Positions 26,525 to 34,451 of a stretch of DNA of 64,000 bases are shown here, piece after piece. The notes beneath the pieces are model-generated. The model was not told the DNA's origin. It made no database searches and saw only the letters and a list, made by a program, of their open reading frames with translations. The stretch comes from an uncultured Muribaculaceae bacterium (GTDB taxonomy: Bacteria > Bacteroidota > Bacteroidia > Bacteroidales > Muribaculaceae), in the NCBI GenBank assembly GCA_904502025.1, contig CAJGDJ010000001.1:1-64000 (forward strand). Direction: 5' to 3'. How positions within the stretch are numbered: position 1 is the first letter of the stretch; the number at the start of each line of letters is the position of its first letter. The position numbers were made by a program, and so were the translations under genes.

Positions 26525-26592
26525 ATTAGTTAATGTGATTATAGAGGATATGCAGTGATGCATATCCTCTTGGTTAATAAATAAGTAAAATT

Positions 26593-28890
26593 TTATTGAA
26601 TGATTATTCGTTTTGAATCATAGGTTATACCATCAACAACAAGAGTTGCTACATATATTCCATTGTTGAGATGAGATAAGTCGGTTGAAATATAATTATC
26701 TTCTTGAGTGCATAATATTGAAGATTTAATATTTCCATATAGGTCGCATATCATTATGGTTGCCGATGTCGCATTATCTGAAAGAATATATTCGAATGTA
26801 GCCGGTCCATTAGTGGGATTAGGACTGATATTTGTAATCATATTATTTTGTTCCGAAATGCTTAATGGTTGGAATATTTCTGGTTCTATTCCTAAATTTA
26901 TGTATGGGACTTTATTATGGTTATATACACAAATAGTAACATACTCTGGTGATGTAGTACGATAGAGAGCCGAAGTGCCTTTTACTAATAAAGTTTTGCC
27001 TAATCGTGTATCGTGAAAAGCTATATATTGTTTTTCATTAGAGGTCCCGGAAATAGAAACTCTTACAGCTCCTTCAATTTCAGCATTACGAGTAACAAAT
27101 ATATTTGAGATTGTTGATGGTGCTTCAGTGCGAATCATCATACTTGGGTCTCCAAAACAATGAAAGATTTCACATTGATATTTGCGAATGTTGGCATAGG
27201 TGTCGTGATTAATAGCAACTCTATATTGACTATTATTTAGGATATGGCCTAAACGATATTCCGAAGTCACGTTTTCAGTACCCGGCCAAATATTTCCAAA
27301 TATAGCAGACGTGAAATAATCGTTATATGGGGAAAAACTGGTTGCTGATGATGCAAATATACCTACACAACCACCATTTGCTTTTCTTAGGAAAGTTTCA
27401 GCAAAACAATCATCATAAAAATTACCGGTTAAACAATTTATACTAAATACAATAGGCAAAAGATTTCCATTTGAGAGATTATTAATGTTGAATATGTTAA
27501 AATTAGGCTTATCCCAAGATGTATTATTACCATGACCTCTATGAAGAACATAAAATCTGCCATTGTTAATTGAATTTATAATGTCGGCATGATCTCCATC
27601 CCAGTTAAAAGTGGGTTTTAATAATCCAGAGGGAAGTGAAATCCCATTGGCATAGTATCTTGGGGTAATATCAGAAAATGTATTATATATTCTTTCGACT
27701 GTTTTACCTTTTGAAATTAGTAAATTGTGGATTGATTCTGAGGTCTCTATAAATAGTCTGTCCTCAAATGTGTCATAATTTTCATCCTGAAAAAAAGAGC
27801 AATTTACACCAGTGCTATAGAAAGATGCATTTAATGGAGGATTCTTTTCGTAATTAATAATTTTATCTACTACAATATTGGCTTCGTTTAATGTAGAAAC
27901 AGGTAATCGACCAATTGCAATCTCTGGAAAATAATCATCTCCACCATTAAAGCAACCATAATATAAATCTGTAAGATGAAAGTTTTCTAAATCATTAGTA
28001 GGTTTTAGGGTTGATATATTACTTGGAACGTCATCATGGTCTCCAATAATGAGAGCGTAACAATTGTCAGAATGTTGATCATATACTTCTCGTATTTTAG
28101 ACTTTATACTTGTCGGAGTCCAATTATCATTTAAGGCAACTGTTGCATTAAACCCTAAGTTCCTTTTCCATTTTGCAAGATTCCTTGCGGCAGAAGCATA
28201 TTTATTGGTTGAAATAATAATATAATCTTGTGTAATAGTGTCTTGAAGTGCGGGATATGGTTTAATTTCAATTCCAGATAGTCTTGACTGAGGTTCGGAT
28301 GTATATGTTACTTTGTACTTTATTTTTGTGTATGCTCTTACTATTTTATTGTTGTAGTCATATTGAACTGGTGAAATCTTTACCCAATAAATAGACTTGT
28401 CTTTGTGAGTTTGTATATCTTCAATCTCGACTATTTCATTAGGACTAAAGCCTGAATATGCTTGAATTGGCATGATGTTTTCGGAATTAAATAAATTAGC
28501 ACTATTATCAACTAATGGTTGGCGAGCCGGAGCTAATTCATAATTAAAATCAATAAATTCTGATTCAATTAACAATACTGATATGTTACAATTTTGAGTA
28601 GTTGTGTAGGTATCAATTTTAATAGGGAATGATGCTTCTCCTTGTATATGATTGATCCCCCAATCTTCATATTTCCATTGTACACAGCCTGGGAAAATGT
28701 AGTCTTCAATGATTTTTGCTGATTGAAATTCGTATGAAATAATAATGCTATCTCCAAAATCACTTTTTATGCACTTTGGCTTAGTTGAAATACTATCGCA
28801 AAACAAACCAGATGAGAGATCTAAAATGTTTCCAGCCCAGATGGAGAGGCAACAGATACAAAAGATACTTGATAAATAAAAACGTTTCAT
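26593..28890 (-). CDS. gingipain-like C25 cysteine protease, T9SS cargo
   Basis: 765 residues from the ATG at 28890 (the frame is open further upstream). Signal peptide MKRFYLSSIFCICCLSIWAG, a propeptide-like beta region, then the caspase-like C25 core from about residue 230: TQDYIIISTNKYASAARNLAKWKRNLGF, CYALIIGDHDDVP, EIAIGRLPVSTLNEANIVVDKII. The catalytic His lies in YVLHRGHGNNTSW (His453) and the catalytic Cys in VFSINCLTGNF (Cys486), 33 residues apart as in RgpB. An Ig-like domain follows, then a type A sorting domain (ISPNPTNGPATFEYILSD ... LNNGIYVATLVVDG). Expected to be exported by T9SS and active at the cell surface. Confidence 0.88.
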   Translation of the reverse strand: MKRFYLSSIFCICCLSIWAGNILDLSSGLFCDSISTKPKCIKSDFGDSIIISYEFQSAKIIEDYIFPGCVQWKYEDWGINHIQGEASFPIKIDTYTTTQNCNISVLLIESEFIDFNYELAPARQPLVDNSANLFNSENIMPIQAYSGFSPNEIVEIEDIQTHKDKSIYWVKISPVQYDYNNKIVRAYTKIKYKVTYTSEPQSRLSGIEIKPYPALQDTITQDYIIISTNKYASAARNLAKWKRNLGFNATVALNDNWTPTSIKSKIREVYDQHSDNCYALIIGDHDDVPSNISTLKPTNDLENFHLTDLYYGCFNGGDDYFPEIAIGRLPVSTLNEANIVVDKIINYEKNPPLNASFYSTGVNCSFFQDENYDTFEDRLFIETSESIHNLLISKGKTVERIYNTFSDITPRYYANGISLPSGLLKPTFNWDGDHADIINSINNGRFYVLHRGHGNNTSWDKPNFNIFNINNLSNGNLLPIVFSINCLTGNFYDDCFAETFLRKANGGCVGIFASSATSFSPYNDYFTSAIFGNIWPGTENVTSEYRLGHILNNSQYRVAINHDTYANIRKYQCEIFHCFGDPSMMIRTEAPSTISNIFVTRNAEIEGAVRVSISGTSNEKQYIAFHDTRLGKTLLVKGTSALYRTTSPEYVTICVYNHNKVPYINLGIEPEIFQPLSISEQNNMITNISPNPTNGPATFEYILSDNATSATIMICDLYGNIKSSILCTQEDNYISTDLSHLNNGIYVATLVVDGITYDSKRIIIQ

Positions 28891-28925
28891 AATAATTAAA
28901 TATTTGATTAATATGATTGGTAAAA

Positions 28926-28954
28926 GGCACCCGGCTCTCATCGAGCCGAGTACC
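28926..28954 (-). terminator. strong stem-loop between DUF3244 copy 2 and the C25 protease gene
   Basis: On the minus strand GGTACTCGGCTC (28954-28943) pairs over 12 bp, with two G-T pairs, with GAGCCGGGTGCC (28937-28926); 5-base loop; followed by TTTT. It lies 46 bases past the DUF3244 stop and 36 before the protease ATG, so it should reduce protease expression relative to DUF3244. Confidence 0.7.
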
Positions 28955-28999
28955 ACGAGCTTATGATAACATAGGATAATTGGGTTGTTCAATTATCAA

Positions 29000-29359
29000 T
29001 TAGATTGAGAAGCTGCCGGAGTAGCAAGAGGCATCGTCGGTAACTATTGTTATATAATAGTCGCCTGCAGAGGTTGATGTAGTGATTGACATAGAGCCGA
29101 ACGCTGTATCTTCGGTTTGTTGCCACACTTCACCGGTAGTTTCGTTAGTAACAGAGATTTCTACTTCCCCCATGTCATAGGCGAATTGGAGATAGATTGC
29201 ACCATCTTGGTAATAAGCCATAATGTCGCAACCAAAATTGGGAGTGCGAGGCCCAACGATAGGTTCTGTTTTTTTTATTATTGGAATCTCTTTTTTCTCT
29301 TCTGCCGAAGAGAAAAGAACTCCACACATTAGAAATAATAGTAAAAATAGTTTCTTCAT
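29000..29359 (-). CDS. DUF3244 small secreted protein, copy 2
   Basis: 119 residues from the ATG at 29359. Signal peptide MKKLFLLLFLMCGVLFSSA, a Lys/Glu linker, then the same domain as at 5643-6023: PRTPNFGCDIMAYYQDGA, IYLQFAYDMGEVEISVTNET, GEVWQQTEDTAFGSMSITTS, SAGDYYITIV and SCYSGSFSI. Small immunoglobulin-like fold, function unsettled. Between the TPR/HTH regulator and the C25 protease gene. The high identity with copy 1 contrasts with the unrelated cargo genes that follow in each locus. Confidence 0.85.
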   Translation of the reverse strand: MKKLFLLLFLMCGVLFSSAEEKKEIPIIKKTEPIVGPRTPNFGCDIMAYYQDGAIYLQFAYDMGEVEISVTNETTGEVWQQTEDTAFGSMSITTSTSAGDYYITIVTDDASCYSGSFSI

Positions 29360-29510
29360 AAATTTGTTGATTAAAATAGATAAATAATAATAACAAATTA
29401 ATAAAGAAAACAAGGTAAAATCATCAAAAGAGACTTAACAAATACTTAAAATTTTTGCCAGTATAAAAACGAATAGGAGGTAAGTGTGTAATATTTAGTG
29501 TGTTGCGTGG

Positions 29511-31256
29511 TTAGATGCTGTGGATGAATTTATCCCAATCAATTGAATGGCTATTTGAGCCAGTTAACTTTTTGTGAAGTCGAGCACGTGTCATTGATAC
29601 AGAAGCATCAGTGTGATTGGTCAAACGAGCAATCTCTTTAGGTGAAAAATTTGTTTTAATTAGAATTGAAACTCTAAATTCGTAACTACTTATTTTAAAA
29701 GGAAGATTTTGCAGAGTATTGACAAAAGATGGGAATAAAATGCTAATCTTTTCGCAAAGAATAGTCCATTCTTTTTCAGAAAGGATGTTTTTATTGACAG
29801 GATAGTTATGTATCCGATTATGTATTTCTTTTATAAAAGAGTCATTGTTAAAAGTAAAAATAGCGTTGTCTTTTTGTTTTTTATAAATAATAGCATTTTC
29901 AATGCTGAGTGCCAATAATTTTTTTTGATTTTCCAATTCTTGGATAAGAGATTGGTTTTCGCTATTTATTGAACTAATTTGTGATTCTAAATGAGCTATT
30001 TTTTTATTGTTATGAGCAATGGTGTTTTCGCTGAATTCATTACTTTGTTTAAGCAATAGCTCAATATTTTGGAGCTTTAATTTAATAATGCGTTTTCTTT
30101 TTCGTGTAATATAAATTACAAAAAGAGCAATGATAATAACCATAACAATAGTGCTAATCAAAGAAATAATCTTAATTTCATTTTCTTGTGCTTTTTGTTT
30201 TAGTTTGTTATTTTCTCGTTCACGAATTTGATAATTATATATTGAGGATAGTTGACGTATTTCGTAAGGAGTGTTTAATTTGCGTATGCTATCAGATAAT
30301 CGAGTTGACATAATAATCGCGTCATAAGCATCTTTTGTTCGATTATTTTGTATGTGTAAATTTGCTAAAATATTATATCCGTTTAATTGAGCATTAAGAG
30401 ATTGAGATTTAACTAATTTGCTGCAATAATAGATTGTTGAATCAATATCGTTAAGACGATAATATAGGTGTGCATATGTGTTAATAATTGAAATGGAGTC
30501 TTCTTGAGAAATATAATTTCTAATGGAATTTAATAAATTAGATGCTTTTTTGTATTCATTATTAAAAAGATATAATTCGGCAAGTGAGAGTTTAGTGGAA
30601 GCGATTAGTTTGGTATATCTGATTTCTTTGGATAGATTTATAACATCATTAAAAATAATTAATGCACTATCATTTTGATTTTGTGCGAAAAGTATCTCAC
30701 CAAGACTATGTTTGTTATATAGTAAGTTGATATAGTTGTTATTTTCCTTATTTAGCTCCATCGCTTTTTTATAAGCGGGAATAGCTAAATCAAAAACTTT
30801 TTGTTCGTTATATATTCGTGCCATTTGGCTATAAGCAACAGCTTTAGTGTGAATATTGATATTTTTACAATCTAAAGCTTTTTGGAAATATTCGAGAGCT
30901 TGTGGAGCATCGCCAATGTCGGAATACACACGACCGCCATAATAGTAAGCCACAGGAAGGAGATTATTAAAATCGTGATTTTCAAAATAGTTTATGACCG
31001 ATAATATTGCCGAGTCAGATGTATGTGCGATGTATGCTTTGTCGTTGGTGCGAATTTCTAATAGGTCGAAATAATACTTGTTGTCGTTACCTAAAAGAGT
31101 GTCGCGATTGATAGCTTTAATCATGGTTACAGCACTATCGGGCTGTGATTCGGCGAGAGAGTCAATAAATTGTAATTTCCCAAACTGCACACTCTCCCTT
31201 TCACCACAAGCAGTAAGCAAGAGAATCGATAATATGACGGCGAAGATGTGTTTCAT
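29511..31256 (-). CDS. membrane-spanning TPR regulator with LuxR-like C-terminal HTH, copy 2
   Basis: 581 residues from ATG 31256. Lipoprotein signal MKHIFAVILSILLLTACGE, identical to copy 1. TPR repeats are clear (PVAYYYGGRVYSDIGDAPQALEYFQKALD, AYSQMARIYNEQKVFDLAIPAYKKAMEL). A membrane span at about 365-388 (IISLISTIVMVIIIALFVIYI) is followed by a coiled coil and a C-terminal HTH (FKISSYEFRVSILIKTNFSPKEIARLT) aligned with copy 1. Periplasmic sensing and cytoplasmic DNA binding are inferred. Its promoter box ends five bases before the ATG, so its mRNA should be nearly leaderless. Sits upstream of DUF3244 copy 2. Confidence 0.78.
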   Translation of the reverse strand: MKHIFAVILSILLLTACGERESVQFGKLQFIDSLAESQPDSAVTMIKAINRDTLLGNDNKYYFDLLEIRTNDKAYIAHTSDSAILSVINYFENHDFNNLLPVAYYYGGRVYSDIGDAPQALEYFQKALDCKNINIHTKAVAYSQMARIYNEQKVFDLAIPAYKKAMELNKENNNYINLLYNKHSLGEILFAQNQNDSALIIFNDVINLSKEIRYTKLIASTKLSLAELYLFNNEYKKASNLLNSIRNYISQEDSISIINTYAHLYYRLNDIDSTIYYCSKLVKSQSLNAQLNGYNILANLHIQNNRTKDAYDAIIMSTRLSDSIRKLNTPYEIRQLSSIYNYQIRERENNKLKQKAQENEIKIISLISTIVMVIIIALFVIYITRKRKRIIKLKLQNIELLLKQSNEFSENTIAHNNKKIAHLESQISSINSENQSLIQELENQKKLLALSIENAIIYKKQKDNAIFTFNNDSFIKEIHNRIHNYPVNKNILSEKEWTILCEKISILFPSFVNTLQNLPFKISSYEFRVSILIKTNFSPKEIARLTNHTDASVSMTRARLHKKLTGSNSHSIDWDKFIHSI

Positions 31257-31260
31257 TGTG

Positions 31261-31268
31261 CAAATGTA
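31261..31268 (-). promoter_or_regulatory. promoter (-33 TTTG, 19 bp, -7 TACATTTG) of regulator copy 2
   Basis: The -7 box lies 5 bases before the ATG at 31256, and a -33 TTTG lies exactly 19 bases upstream of the box, the spacing of strong Bacteroidota promoters. The transcript should begin at or very near the start codon. Confidence 0.6.
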
Positions 31269-31311
31269 GCACAAATAAAGTGAATTACAAAAGATTAAAC
31301 TAATCCTTGCT

Positions 31312-32025
31312 TTATATATTCTTCAGAGTGAAGGGCTCCTCTTCGTCGAGGGAGTAGTTTATGAAATCAACGAGGGGTTTGAGAAGAGAGAATCGATGGG
31401 CTGCGATTTCTACCCAAGCGGGGTTGCGAAAGAATGCTTCTTTGCATGAGTTGAGGCGACCATATTCTTTGAGTTTGAGTAATTCGGCTTGTGGGTGCTC
31501 TTTATTCCACTCTTTTGGCACATTTTTGAGGCTGTCGCCTATCCATGAAGGGTAATATTTGAGGAACTCCGGATTGTTGATTATTTCCTCAAATTCTTCG
31601 ATGTTATCAACTATTGCGTGGCGTAGCTTGCGAAGTGTAGATGTGTCGGGACACCATAAACCACCATATAGTCCCGACCCGCCCCAAAGGTTTTCTTCGT
31701 CGATGCCCATGTGGAGATAGAATCCGGCACGAGGCAACTTGCGTCCCCAGGGACTTATGGCAGCCGAGAAGAACGTTTTGTATGGGGATTTATCTAGCGA
31801 AAAACGAGTGTCGCGATAGAAACGATAGGCACAGGATTTGGCCGACTGAGAGGCGAGCTGAGGCTCCCATGCGGTCATTAAAGAAATCAATCTATCGAGG
31901 TCTTCCATCCACAAGGCACGTAATTCGTCGTACTCGCTTTTGTGGGCATGAAACCATTCACGATTGTTATTGGCTGCTACGCGATGAAGGAAATCAAAAA
32001 GTTGATATGTGTAATATTGTGCCAT
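31312..32025 (-). CDS. DUF2461 family protein
   Basis: 237 residues with the DUF2461 pattern: FDFLHRVAANNNREWFHAHKSEYDE, YRFYRDTRFSLDKSPYKTFFSAAISPWGRKLPRAGFYLHMG and LWGGSGLYGGLWCPD. Soluble, no signal peptide. Function of the family is unknown. It follows regulator copy 2 by 55 bases in the upstream direction and is not obviously part of that module. Confidence 0.85.
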   Translation of the reverse strand: MAQYYTYQLFDFLHRVAANNNREWFHAHKSEYDELRALWMEDLDRLISLMTAWEPQLASQSAKSCAYRFYRDTRFSLDKSPYKTFFSAAISPWGRKLPRAGFYLHMGIDEENLWGGSGLYGGLWCPDTSTLRKLRHAIVDNIEEFEEIINNPEFLKYYPSWIGDSLKNVPKEWNKEHPQAELLKLKEYGRLNSCKEAFFRNPAWVEIAAHRFSLLKPLVDFINYSLDEEEPFTLKNI

Positions 32026-32129
32026 TGGTTGTTATCTTAAGTTTAGTTTGTTATTTATATTGCGAGGCAGCTTGGCAACAACTAAGCCGTAGGAGTGAGA
32101 CACAAGTTTTATAAAGATGTGAAGATGAA

Positions 32130-32465
32130 TTATTTGATGTCTTCCCACTCGGCATCGGAGATGAGGGGTTCATCTTTGATGTATGATTTCTTTGATGATG
32201 TTTTTTGAGTGTTTGATGGCTCTTGTTTGGCGAAGTTTATATCTTCAAATTCAACATATTCGCCCATTGATTTACGACGTTGACGCTGTTGCTGACGTCG
32301 TTGTTGTGATTCGAATTCTTCGGCACGACTTTGTTGCTGTTGGTTGAATTGCGAAAAGGCCTTTTTTGCGTCCTTTTGCATGCGATAAATCTTCCACCCT
32401 ACCTTAAAAAGAGGGATTCCAACAAATATCAAAAATAAGATTAGTAGAAAGCCTAAAAAACTCAT
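32130..32465 (-). CDS. small DUF4834-like single-span membrane protein
   Basis: 111 residues. One N-terminal span (FLGFLLILFLIFVGIPLFKVGWKIY) followed by a Lys/Gln/Arg-rich cytoplasmic region (KDAKKAFSQFNQQQQSRAEEFESQQRRQQQRQRRK) and a short conserved tail ending DAEWEDIK. Resembles DUF4834. It lies 50 bases past the pssA stop in the same strand and may be cotranscribed with psd-pssA. Confidence 0.65.
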   Translation of the reverse strand: MSFLGFLLILFLIFVGIPLFKVGWKIYRMQKDAKKAFSQFNQQQQSRAEEFESQQRRQQQRQRRKSMGEYVEFEDINFAKQEPSNTQKTSSKKSYIKDEPLISDAEWEDIK

Positions 32466-32515
32466 TTTTCAAAATAGTAGATTAATTTATAGATATATAG
32501 ATATTTTGTTGCCAA

Positions 32516-33217
32516 TCAAATGTTTTTGCGAGAAAACACCGAAAGCAATATGTAAAGGAAAATTTCGTAGGCTAACCCTGAAACTCCAAAGAAGATAACA
32601 AATAAAAAGGCCGAAAGGATTATCAGATAGCGTTTGTAGTTCTCGCGAATTGCAAAATTGTGAAACTTGAGAGAATACATTTTGATGGGTGCTACCATAA
32701 ATAATGACATAAGTACCAAAGAGGCAATAACTGATGCATCTCCGGGATAGCCGTATTTATAAATCAATGCGTTTGATCCAATCCAAAATATTGCATTGGC
32801 AGGGATAGGAAGACCTATGAAAGTGTCGGTTTGTCTATCATCAACATTGAAACGAGCAAGACGAATAGCACCAAAAATTGCAATTGCCAAGGCGACAAAA
32901 GCAGTTGCTTTGCCACCATTGAAATGATGCATAGTGTTATACATAAGCATTGCCGGAGCCACACCAAAGCTTATGAGGTCGGAGAGTGAATCTAACTCTT
33001 TGCCTATATTGGTGGTCGCATTTAGTAAGCGAGCTGCAGCCCCATCAAGAAAGTCAAAGATAGCAGCAGCACCTATTAGGATATATACTATTTCATAACC
33101 TTTGAAAGAACAGATAGTATCTTGTGAATGGAATGCAAAGATACAAGCAACACAGCCCGAAAGAAGGTTGAGGCAAGTGATGGTATTAGGTATATTGGCT
33201 TTTATTTTCTTAAACAT
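32516..33217 (-). CDS. pssA: CDP-diacylglycerol-serine O-phosphatidyltransferase
   Basis: 233 residues, multi-span inner-membrane enzyme that makes phosphatidylserine. The CDP-alcohol phosphatidyltransferase signature DFLDGAAARLLNATTNIGKELDSLSDLISFG (D-G-A-R ... G ... D ... D) is intact. Its start overlaps the stop of psd by 8 bases, so the two genes of phosphatidylethanolamine synthesis are translationally coupled. Confidence 0.94.
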   Translation of the reverse strand: MFKKIKANIPNTITCLNLLSGCVACIFAFHSQDTICSFKGYEIVYILIGAAAIFDFLDGAAARLLNATTNIGKELDSLSDLISFGVAPAMLMYNTMHHFNGGKATAFVALAIAIFGAIRLARFNVDDRQTDTFIGLPIPANAIFWIGSNALIYKYGYPGDASVIASLVLMSLFMVAPIKMYSLKFHNFAIRENYKRYLIILSAFLFVIFFGVSGLAYEIFLYILLSVFSRKNI

Positions 33218-33890
33218 TTTCTTGAGGCTTGAGGCGTGCTACTTCGGTGATGCCACCGATTGTTTTATCGCCTATTTTTACATTAATTTCGGTGTTTATA
33301 GGGAGATATAAGTCAACACGAGAACCAAATTTTATAAATCCCATGTGATCTTCGATTGATGCTTCTACTCCTGGCTGGGCGTATGTTACGATGCGTCGTG
33401 CCATTGCCCCTGCCACCTGACGCATAAGAATTTCCTGTCCGCTATTTGTGCGAATAACAACTGTTGAACGCTCATTTTCGGTGCTTGATTTAGGAAGCCA
33501 AGCTGCCATGAAACGTCCGGGGTGATGTGTTGAATATATTACTTCGCCATCGACGGGAAACCAATTGGCATGAACGTTAAAAACACTCATAAAGACCGAA
33601 AGTTGTATTACTTCGCGATGAAGATATTCGTCTTCAAAGGTGCGTTCAAGGGCTACAACTTTTCCGTCGGCACTTGCTACCACCACATTTTCACGTTTGC
33701 CGGTGAAGTTGCGTCGTGGTGAGCGAAAAAAGTTTACCACCAATAACCATAATACTGCCGATATTGCTGTGATAGTAATAGGTAGTGCCAATGGAGTTGT
33801 ATATAGCCATAAAGGAACGTTTATTGCCAATAACACTATTAGCAAAACGATGATTATATTTGTACCTTCGTGATGAATTTTTACTCTCAT
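33210..33890 (-). CDS. psd: phosphatidylserine decarboxylase (short, single-span form)
   Basis: 226 residues. N-terminal span (IIIVLLIVLLAINVPLWLYTT), then the decarboxylase domain: FFRSPRRN, VVASADGKVVALE, IQLSVFMSVFNVHANWFPVDGEV and the self-cleavage region GFIKFGSRVDLYLP, where the Gly-Ser pair becomes the pyruvoyl group. Short archaeal-type Psd. Converts phosphatidylserine to phosphatidylethanolamine at the inner membrane. Confidence 0.93.
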   Translation of the reverse strand: MRVKIHHEGTNIIIVLLIVLLAINVPLWLYTTPLALPITITAISAVLWLLVVNFFRSPRRNFTGKRENVVVASADGKVVALERTFEDEYLHREVIQLSVFMSVFNVHANWFPVDGEVIYSTHHPGRFMAAWLPKSSTENERSTVVIRTNSGQEILMRQVAGAMARRIVTYAQPGVEASIEDHMGFIKFGSRVDLYLPINTEINVKIGDKTIGGITEVARLKPQENV

Positions 33891-33919
33891 TAGGGTATAG
33901 TATTGTTCTAATTAATATG

Positions 33920-33927
33920 CAAAGATA
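33920..33927 (-). promoter_or_regulatory. psd: -7 box (TATCTTTG) of the psd-pssA operon
   Basis: Exact TAnnTTTG match 30 bases upstream of the psd start. Confidence 0.55.
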
Positions 33928-34077
33928 TATTAAAAATTTAATATACCCAATAAGTAGGACATTTTTTACCCATGTTAGGGTGTTGGTCGGTGAGAATATT
34001 TAATAAAAAGGCATAAAAAAAGAATGAGTAAAGAAATCTAAAAAGATTTGCGATTACTCATTCTCCTCTCTCCTCTG

Positions 34078-34151
34078 CGGTATGGACGGGACTCGAACCC
34101 GCGACCCCCTGCGTGACAGGCAGGTATTCTAACCAGCTGAACTACCACACC
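34078..34151 (-). tRNA. tRNA-Asp(GTC)
   Basis: 74 nt cloverleaf on the minus strand. Acceptor GGTGTGG pairs with CCATACC (one G-T), the anticodon loop CTGTCAC gives GTC, and the T arm is GCGGGTTCGAGTCCCGT. Discriminator G, no encoded CCA. Confidence 0.95.
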
Positions 34152-34193
34152 AGATTTGTTGAGTTGCTTGCGGTTATTGCCGTTTTGCGAGTG

Positions 34194-34201
34194 CAAAGAT
34201 A
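34194..34201 (-). promoter_or_regulatory. -7 box (TATCTTTG) of tRNA-Asp
   Basis: Exact TAnnTTTG match 43 bases upstream of the tRNA 5' end. Confidence 0.5.
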
Positions 34202-34400
34202 ATGCGAGTTTTTATTCTGTGCAAATATTTTGCAAAAAAAATGCGATTTTTTTGATTTTTCTTGTGTTTTTCTGCGAAAAATGGTGTTTTTTTCATTTTT
34301 AGCGATTTTATGTGATTATTTACTTGTTGGTTTGTTGTGTCGAATTCTCCGTTGAAAGAATTGTTATGTATGCTTCTCGAATTGCATTTATAATTGTAAT

Positions 34401-34445
34401 AAAGGAGGGCGGAATATCAAATTAAAATGTCGTCCCCCCTCCTTT
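34401..34445 (-). terminator. stem-loop terminator after the AAA ATPase gene
   Basis: AAAGGAGGG (34401-34409) pairs with CCCTCCTTT (34437-34445), 27-base loop, 7 bases from the ATPase stop. The remaining 34202-34400 is AT-rich and shows nothing else. Confidence 0.6.
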
Positions 34446-34451
34446 TGATTG

